Positions 56,954 through 64,000 of a stretch of 64,000 nucleotides of DNA are shown piece by piece (position 1 is the stretch's first letter; every line of letters starts with the position of its first letter). The translations under genes were made by a program, and so were the position numbers. Source of the stretch: Stenogyne calaminthoides (Eukaryota; Streptophyta; Magnoliopsida; Lamiales; Lamiaceae); the NCBI GenBank assembly GCA_037126765.1, contig JBBCBC010000001.1:24226804-24290803 (forward strand), in the 5' to 3' direction. Under the pieces are notes generated by a model. That model did not search any database. It had not been told where the DNA came from and worked only from the letters and a program-made list of their open reading frames with translations.

Positions 56954-58434
56954 GTCAGCGGAAAATATAAATACAATATAAGCTGAGATTGTATCCGACT
57001 TAAAAGAAATGCTGGACAACAACAATGTTCTGGTTAAGCGGTTTAGATATGCTAGAGATAAATTCAGCTCTGGTCACAGAAAAGTAACTATGCAATTAAT
57101 CGGAAGTAGAGGCTACGATCCAAGGACTCACAACTTACCTACAGTTTCAGAAGTTGCAGCTGTGGTTACTGGTGATCTTGACAGTACTATTGGGGTCCGT
57201 GACATTATAATTCAAACATATTCGGTATCTCGCAGCGTATTCTGAGTTGAACAAAATCTTATCTTGCTTTGCAATATCCTCTTCTTTTTCCTTATGGCGA
57301 GGATGGGTACAGGGAAGATATACCATTTTCTCAATATGCATTAGGAAGGGTTGGACAAAGGACTGGTATTAGCATCAGAGAGTTTTTTGCATATCGTCTT
57401 CAGGAAAGGAATGAGGAGCCGCCTACACTACTATCTTGCAAGAGGTTGACGCAACAATTCATTGTGGATGCATATACGATGGTTAGTCTGCAAGACTTTT
57501 GTACATAAAAAATCATCAGAAGGAACTTCGATGTGATATGTATGTCGGTCTTGAAGATGCTTATTTGAATGGGGAGAGGGAAGGAAGAGCTATTGTTAAA
57601 CGCATTGTTTTGCCTCCTTCATTTACTGGAAGACCGAGGTACATGGTGCAGAATTATCAAGATGCTATAGCTATTTATCGTTGGGTTGGTTATCCACAAT
57701 TGTTTATAACATTTACGTGCAACGTGACATGGCCAGAAATTGTTCGTTATATGTCTCATAGAGGTCAAAATCCCGAAGATCGACTAGATATTGTATGTCG
57801 CATCTTTAAGATCAAACTGGATGCACTAATTCGTGACATTCGACAAAATAAAATATTTGGAAACGTTAAATCAGGTACAATTTTTTTTTGTATAGAGTTT
57901 TATTTATAAATAAATTATATTATAATAATAGTATATAATCATAAATTAAATGCAGAAATTTGTAATAAAATCTATATGTTATTTTGCAGTTTTGTATACT
58001 GTTGAGTTTCAAAAGCGTGGTCTGCATCATGCACATATCTTGGTTTTTCTAGAAAAGTATAACGATGCTCCTTCAGGTGATGATATTGATCGAATAATTT
58101 CAACTGAATTACCAGATGAGTCAAATGATAAGAAGTACTTTGAAGTCGTCCGTGATTTTATGATGCATGGTCTGAAGAAGGTGAATCTACAAAGCACTTT
58201 CCAAAGAAATTTTCGTCCGAGAGTTCATTTGATGATGATGGATATCCTATTTATAGGCGGAGGGACGATGGAAAAACCGTGAAGAAAAAGGGCGTTGTTT
58301 TGGACAACAGATTTGTTGTTCCTCATAACAGATATCTTCTCCTGAAATACGGTGCACATATTAATGTTGAATAGTGCAATCAATCCAGAGCCATTAAATA
58401 CTTATTCAAGTATATCAACAAGGGTCATGATCGT
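56954..58434 (+). pseudogene. Helitron RepHel: replication-initiator (HUH) domain
   Basis: After a TTTCAG acceptor come EMLDNNNVL and RFRYARDKF, then PLLFPYGEDGYREDIPF and RNHQKEL-like sequence. Next is FITFTCNVTWPEIVRY (Rep motif 1) at about 57705, then an intron (about 57876-57989). EFQKRGLHHAHILVF carries the His-x-His metal motif at about 58003-58047. KYLFKYINKG, with two tyrosines, follows near 58395. Rep nicks and joins DNA during rolling-circle transposition. Lesions are frameshifts near 57250 and 57500, loss of the Cys-rich segment expected near 58165 with a frame change, and a stop at 58372. Confidence 0.85.
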
Positions 58435-59173
58435 GTGACAGCTACTTTTGTTGAAAATAATGGGGAGTCTAATCACGCATCGGATGTTAATGAGATCAAG
58501 ATGTATTATGATTGTAGGTATATTTCGCCGTGTGAAGCTACTTGGAGATTATTTGGTTTTGAAATTAACTACAGGAATCCATCTGTTGAACGTTTGGCAT
58601 TCCATCTACCAGAACAACAGAATGTTGTGTTCAGGGACACTGATTCTTTGCATTCTGTTTTGGACAGACCGAGTGTGAAGACTAGCATGTTTTTAGCTTG
58701 GTTTCAGTTGAATAAGCATTCTGATGATGCTGCTAAGTTGACATATGCTCAAATTCCTCAGTTTTTTGTTTTTAAAAGAAAAACAAGGAAGTGGGAACCA
58801 AGACAGAGGGGATTTTCAGTTGGTCGTATTTCTTATGTACCACCTGGTATTGGTGAGGCATATTATCTAAGGATTTTGTTGAACGTTTTCACTGGACCTA
58901 CGTGTTTTGATGATATCAAAAAATTTAGAGGAACAATTTATTCCACATTCCGTGATGCTTACTTTGCTAGAGGGTTGTTGGACGATGATAAAGAATATGT
59001 TGATGGACTAGAACAGGCTAGCGTTTGGGCCTCTGCATCTTCGATGAGATCTCTTTTTGTTACTCTTCTCAATTTCGGATCTTTAAATAATCCGGGTGAA
59101 ATATGGGATAAGTGTTGGAAATATTTGTCTGATGATATTTTGTACAAGAGAAGAAAAATAATACGGTATCCAG
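58435..59173 (+). CDS. Helitron RepHel: central region exon
   Basis: A clean frame reads YISPCEATWRLFGFEI, VERLAFHLPEQQNVVF, FFVFKRKTRKWEPRQRG and GEAYYLRILLN. All are characteristic of the region between Rep and helicase in plant Helitron proteins. It ends at a GTATTT donor at about 59174. The intron up to 61437 holds a Mutator-like element. Confidence 0.88.
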
Positions 59174-59383
59174 GTATTTTTTTTTTAATTATAAATTATT
59201 TCAATTTAATTCCCTCCGCCCAATTATTTCTCGCTAAATTTCCTTATTCTTCCTCACCAAAGTTTATTGCATGATTTATTTTTTAGGCGTTTTATATAAT
59301 CAATCATAATTATATAATTATATTATATTATATTAATTGTTTTGAAAGAAAAAATATCCTTTTTATATTGTTGGTGTGTATAT

Positions 59384-59391
<8 letters not shown>

Positions 59392-59429
<38 letters not shown>
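59392..59429. repeat. (TA)n microsatellite
   Basis: TA dinucleotide run in the RepHel intron, upstream of the Mutator-like element. Confidence 0.9.
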
Positions 59430-59440
<11 letters not shown>

Positions 59441-59789
59441 GTTAAGTTTATTATTAAAAAATATCATTTAATAATTTATGTATGATTTTTTAAATTGGGG
59501 CAATTACTCTTAGGTGACATTTATAAAACATCTTTACTCTAAGGTTCATTACTTTTTAATCATTACTATAAGGTGCTAAAATTGGACCAAAATATCTAAA
59601 TTACCCTTATGTATAAAATAATATGCAGTTTTTAGATTTTATTGATTTCTTTTATTTATTTGTCCTTTTATTATAAAAAAATTCAGAAATAAAATATTAG
59701 CAAAAAAATTTGCATATTTTAGACTTTAAATTTTATTAATTTCTTTTAATTATCTGTAATTTTATTTAATTAATTTCATTTTAGTATTA

Positions 59790-60290
59790 GCCAAAAAAAT
59801 TTGCACACCCGTAAAAAAAAAATCTGCACACCCGTAAAATTTCTGCACACCAAATTATTTTTTAATCATATGTTCTTTTATTTAAAATTCTGCACACACG
59901 TAGAAAATTCTGCACAACCAATTTTTTTAATCATATGTCCTATTTAAAATTCTGCATACTCGTAAAAATAAATTCTGCACACTCATAAAAAATTCTGCAC
60001 ACCCGTAAAATTTCTGCACACCAAATTTTTTTTAATCATATGTCATTTTACTTAAAATTTTGCACACTCGTAAAAACAAATTCTACTCACTCGTAAAATA
60101 TTCTGCACACACGTAGAAAATTCTGCTCAACCAATTTTTTTAATCATATATCCTTTTATTTAAAATTATGCACACTCGTAAAAACAAATTCTGCACACTC
60201 GTAAAAAATTTTGCACACCCGTTAAAAATAAATTTGCACACCCCAATTTTTTTTTTAATCATCTGTCCTTTATATTTAAAAATTCTGCAA
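59790..60290. repeat. CTGCACACTCGTAAAAA tandem array
   Basis: Short units (TTCTGCACACYCGTAAAAA) are grouped into larger ~100-bp units separated by TTTAATCATATGTCCTTT. At least four larger units are visible inside the Mutator-like element. Confidence 0.8.
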
Positions 60291-60489
60291 CAATATTACA
60301 TCTGGGTTCATAAAAGCATACACCGTGCTCAGCCCATCTCACAAACAATTAACATGAACAGTGTCTGGTTTCTCATGAAAGCTATCAAAACTTCAAATTG
60401 AAGTTGCGTCAGATATTATACAAAATTTTCAAAATTAAACAACACACAAACCCTTCACAGAAGTGATCAACAACAGCAGATAACTCCCA

Positions 60490-61250
60490 TGGATCATCCT
60501 TCACACTCCTGGATTTCTACAAAAAATGCCAGAGTGAAACAAGGGTGTAGAATTTCCCAAAATAAAAGAAATCACCCACACTCAACGTCCCATTTAGCCC
60601 CACCACCAAAAAAAATCCCAAAGGCCGCCGCACCCAACCCACGCGACCGCGGCGATGCTTCCAACTCTGCACAAACCCCCGTCGCTCCGCGAGCTACCAG
60701 ATCTTTCACCGCCATCATACACCAGATCCATCGGAGTCTGACACAAAGGAGCACAACCCCTAACTCGGCCTAACACCCCAACAAAAAAACACCAGATCCA
60801 CATGCACTAAACCCGTGCCCGACTCGTCCGCGCTACCACGCGCGCACCCACACACACAAAAGAAATCAGATCTTCCCCCACTTGAATAGCGACCAAGGTC
60901 GCCGCCCCCAGATCCGCCGCTGCAGCTAGCCGCTCAGCCTCCCCAAACAACCCCCGACGTGCCTCTGCGCTCAGATCCTTCATCCAGGATAGGTTGGGCT
61001 TCGAAAACGCCGGCCACAAAACTCAAATCGCCCGATTTCTTTTAAGTGAGGCGGGGGTGGTGGTGGTGAGTCGCCAGAAATCTTTTTAGTGAGGCGGGGG
61101 TAGTGGTTGAGAGGGAGAAATGGCAGTGGGTTCGGTGGCAGCGGCAGATGTAATGGGGGTGTGGCAGAGAGAAATTTTAGGGTTTTTTTTTGGGTGGGGT
61201 GGGATAGAAAAATTGAGAGAAAATGTGAGATGTAGAGATGTGGTGAGGTT
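60490..61250 (-). other. GC-rich segment, possible captured gene fragment
   Basis: This part is rich in CCG/GCC and CCACC, in sharp contrast to the AT-rich Helitron. On the minus strand it looks like a plant 5' leader and N-terminal coding region with alternating Pro/Ala/Arg codons. Open frames exist on both strands but I recognise no protein. Gene-fragment capture is common for Mutator-like elements, so that is the likeliest explanation. Confidence 0.4.
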
Positions 61251-61437
61251 AATTTAATTTGTTGGGCGGGACCGAAAATTTAGTGTATGTGAACAAAAGG
61301 GTATAAGTGTCCAGTTTTGCACCTTAGAGTACTATCAAAAAGTGGTTGCACCTAAGAGTAATGGTTGTTAAAAAATAGCACTTTTAAGTAATTTTCCCTT
61401 TTAAATTATGATTTTTTTATTCTTCTTATATTTCTAG

Positions 61438-62730
61438 AGTTGAGAATGTCGGATGATGAGATCAAGAACTGCTGTCTTTTGGAAATTGATAATATGTTAC
61501 GTTCTCTTGGTAAGAGTTTGCATGACTTTGATGGTATGCCTGTGGCAGTTGCTGATACCAATATAGCATCCCGTAATAGGATGATTTTGACTGAGTTATC
61601 GTATAATAGAGCTGACCTGAGAATGGAGTATTAAGTTTTACTAGGGAGATTGAATGATGAGAAGCGTGTTATTTTTGATAAAATAATTACATCTGTTTCG
61701 TCTGATTTAGGTGGAGTATTTTTTGTGTACAGTTATGGAGGTACTGGGAAAACATTTTTGTGGAGAACACTATCTTCTAGATTACGATCTGAAGGTGAGA
61801 TTGTATTGAATGTAGCATCGAGTGGCATAACATCACTTTTACTTCCTGGTGGACGTACAACGCATTCTTGGTTTTGCATTCCAATAAATTGTCTGGAAGA
61901 TTCTACGTGTAACATCAAACAAGGTAGTCATCTTGCTAAACTTTTGATTAAGTGCAAGCTCATAATATGGGATGAAGCTCCAATGACTCACATACATTGT
62001 ATTGAAGCATTAGATACATCATTGAGAGATATCATGCAGCTGTCTGATCCATCGCACTGTGAAATACCATTTGGTGGAAAAACAATTATTTTAGGGGAGA
62101 TTTTCGACAGATATTGCCTGTCATTCCAAAAGGAAGGAGATAAGACATTGTACATGCCACTATCAATTCATCCGATTTGTGGAATGCATGCACTGTTTTG
62201 AAGTTGAGAAGAAACAGGAGGTTGATGCAATTCAATTCGGTTCAGGGGATGAACGAAATGAAATTATTTTCTGAATGGATAGAATCAGTTGGTGATGGAA
62301 GTATAGGGACAAAAACTGATTATGGTTCAGATATTATCGTCCCTGATGATATTTTGTTGAAATGTGGTGATGATCCAATTGCTTCCATAGTTGATTGTAT
62401 TTATCCGGATTTTAAATCCAGGATGTACGATCACGAATTTTTACAGGACAGAGCTATACTTGCGCCGACACTTGACGTTGTTAAATCTATTAATGATTAC
62501 ATGGTTCGGTTAAATCAAAAGGAGTCTCGTAAGTATCTCAGCTCCGATAGTCTTTGCAGGTCTGATTCCAATTTTGATTCTCTTGCTGATGTTCATACTC
62601 CCGAGTTCCTCAACACTTTGAAATTTTCTGGTGTGCCCGACCATGAACTTAATCTCAAAGTTGGAACGCCTGTTATGTTGTTGAGAAATATAGATCATTC
62701 AAGGGGATTATGTAACGGAACCAGGTAAAA
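61438..62730 (+). pseudogene. Helitron RepHel: PIF1-type helicase domain, first exon
   Basis: VYSYGGTGKTFLWRTL (Walker A) is at about 61725-61775. VASSGITSLLLPGGRTTHSWF, LIIWDEAPM (Walker B) and FGGKTIILGEIFDR (motif III, normally GGDFRQ, here altered) follow. Later KVGTPVMLLRNID and GLCNGTR precede a GTAAAA donor (about 62727). Stops at 61632 and 62199 break the frame, each bridged by coding sequence in another frame. The helicase would unwind DNA during transposition. The changed motif III suggests it is inactive. Confidence 0.88.
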
Positions 62731-62814
62731 ATTTTATTTTTTAGTTAATTTTTTTTTTACAAATATTTACCATTTCTTATAAGATTATTTTTATAATTTA
62801 TTTTTTTATTGTAG

Positions 62815-63187
62815 GTTGGTTGTCACTAGGTTGAGTGATAGATTGATCGAAGGTAAAATTCTTACTGGCAGCAGTGCTGGTGAACTAGCATTGATACCTA
62901 GATTGTCCCTGACTCCTTCCGATACTAGGTTACCGTTCAAGTTTACACGCAGACAATTCCCATTGATTGTTTCGTATGCTATGTCAATAAATAAAAGTCA
63001 AAGACAGTCATTTTCTCATGTTGGAGTATTTCTTAAGAATCAGGTGTTTAGCCATGGCCAACTTTATGTCGTAGTTTCGAGGGTTACCAGTCGACGTGGT
63101 TTGAGGATTATGTTGTGTACCAATGGCAGTTCTGAACATAATACAACAAAGAATGTTGTATTTCAAGAAGTGTTCCGAAATGTTTAG
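62815..63187 (+). CDS. Helitron RepHel: C-terminal helicase exon
   Basis: After a TTGTAG acceptor the frame reads IPRLSLTPSDTRLPF and YAMSINKSQRQSFSHVGV (usually KSQGQS, with Arg here for Gly). It continues with HGQLYVVVSRVTSRRGLRI, the helicase motifs V and VI. It ends with TAG at 63185. This is the normal C-terminus of a plant Helitron RepHel protein. Confidence 0.9.
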
Positions 63188-63505
63188 ATTTTTTGAATTA
63201 TTTTGTAATTTATTTTTTTTTCCTACATTGTTTTTCTTTAAAAGTTTGAATGCTATTTTATTTAACAAATGGTTGTTGTTGTTTTACTTTTATTTTAAAA
63301 AAAAAAAACAAGATGTTATATGCGTGTTTTATAAATTAGAAAATGTGGATCACTTATGCTTTAATAAGTATTGTTTACAAAAATAATTTGTGAAATGATA
63401 ATGGGATACTATAAGTTTTAGGATATTTTGCAGTTGAACTTTGAGGATAACAAATGGAAATGGATTGAGTATTAAATTAATTAAATTTGTAAAAACTAAT
63501 AACTT
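63188..63505. other. Helitron 3' non-coding region
   Basis: AT-rich, no gene. It lies between the RepHel stop codon and the terminal hairpin. Confidence 0.6.
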
Positions 63506-63537
63506 CCGTGCAACGCATGGGCTGGCGAAATACTAGT
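63506..63537 (+). other. Helitron 3' terminus: hairpin and CTAG|T
   Basis: CCGTGC (63506-63511) pairs with GCATGG (63515-63520), with one G-T pair, around an AAC loop. CTAGT follows 12 bases later (63533-63537). A short GC hairpin 10-12 bp before CTRR, with insertion before a host T, is the defining 3' end of Helitrons. Confidence 0.88.
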
Positions 63538-64000
63538 ACTCTTAGAGAGTGTAGTAAGATCTCACTTACTACGAGATACTAGGTGTCTCACGAGAAACCG
63601 TTTGATGTATTTCCACTATATGAGTCTACGGGTGTCTCGGTTAGTGGGAGCGATGCGATACTCCTTTGACTTGAGGTCAATACGCACTACATGTGTGGGA
63701 TGATGAACTTTGACCATGACCGACGCTTGCACCCTAACCATGGGTAGATATGGCTTGGATTGGGTTCATCACGAAGTGCATGTGCATGGTAGTTGAGCCA
63801 AGAATAGGATTCATTCCTCAATGTGGATTTAGAGAAAATGCTCATCTTCTCATCATAATTGGATCAAAGTCATCAGCCGATGCACGTCAACTTAGACTTT
63901 GTGGCTAAGTGTGACATACATGATCAATTAGTGATTTGAGATAAATTGATTAAGTTATTTGAATAGACACTTCATCATGTTCAAGACTTAATCGAGTATT
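63538..64000. other. Sequence beyond the Helitron, unassigned
   Basis: No open frame of note and no recognisable gene. Base composition is more balanced than in the Helitron. It may be part of another repeat that the Helitron entered, but no ends are visible. Confidence 0.4.

Larger units (their letters stand above)
59497..61398. mobile_element. Non-autonomous Mutator-like element with GC-rich captured DNA
   Basis: A 9-bp duplication TTTTAAATT flanks the element (59488-59496 and 61399-61407). Terminal inverted repeats of about 110 bp begin GGGGCAATTACTCTTAGGTG on the left and GGGAAAATTACTTAAAAGTG on the right (reverse complement). Each contains repeated CTCTAAGGTGC-type motifs. A 9-bp duplication with long inverted repeats points to the Mutator group. 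There is no transposase. The interior has a CTGCACAC tandem array and a GC-rich segment (60500-61250) unlike its surroundings. Confidence 0.8.

Noticed and set aside
1..64000. Repeat-induced point mutation or deamination as cause of copy differences
   Set aside because: Differences change the middle or last base of CAG/CTG to give CG-containing strings. C-to-T changes do not dominate.

Overview
This window is a transposon-dense piece of a flowering-plant nuclear genome, probably a eudicot. It is AT-rich and has spliced genes, Ty1-copia LTR retrotransposons primed by initiator-Met tRNA, a Helitron, a Mutator-like element and an integrated caulimovirid relative. I cannot name the species.

My reading is that most of 2.4-63.5 kb is one Helitron, swollen by nested insertions. 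Its 3' terminus (hairpin plus CTAG|T) is at 63506-63537. Its own DNA is visible in pieces. There is an RPA70-like ssDNA-binding gene on the minus strand (about 2.56-3.80 and 15.51-15.85 kb). A three-domain B3 gene lies on the plus strand (17.81-19.34 kb). The RepHel gene (HUH replication initiator plus PIF1-type helicase, plus strand) runs in exons from 24.32 to 63.19 kb. Removing the insertions leaves roughly 14 kb in the window. The 5' terminus is not seen and may lie beyond a 500-N gap (1932-2431).

Insertions in order: Copia A (3802-15505, TSD ATGAA) splits the RPA gene, and its own 3' LTR holds a rearranged 'family R' element (11214-14581). Two more family R elements sit at 20727-23767 and 25323-28487. 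An endogenous pararetrovirus, most like the florendoviruses, fills a TA microsatellite inside a RepHel intron (about 29.43-56.95 kb). That pararetrovirus contains another family R element (30936-34577) and Copia B (36488-52707, TSD GTTAG), and Copia B's 3' LTR holds a solo family R LTR (37925-39688). A Mutator-like element (59497-61398, 9-bp TSD TTTTAAATT) lies in a late RepHel intron. Family R elements have LTRs of 1.4-1.8 kb around only 130-250 bp of internal DNA, and are therefore non-autonomous.

Two quality problems affect the reading. The left contig end (1-1931) is an error-rich second copy of 55657-57619, so the scaffold join is doubtful. Repeat copies also differ almost only at CAG and CTG trinucleotides, which read as CGG, CG or TCG. 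This fits systematic long-read base-calling error at methylated CHG sites, so many frameshifts and stops in the repeats may be artefacts. Nothing here looks like an intact conventional host gene, except possibly the B3 gene, which has two in-frame stops in its first exon.
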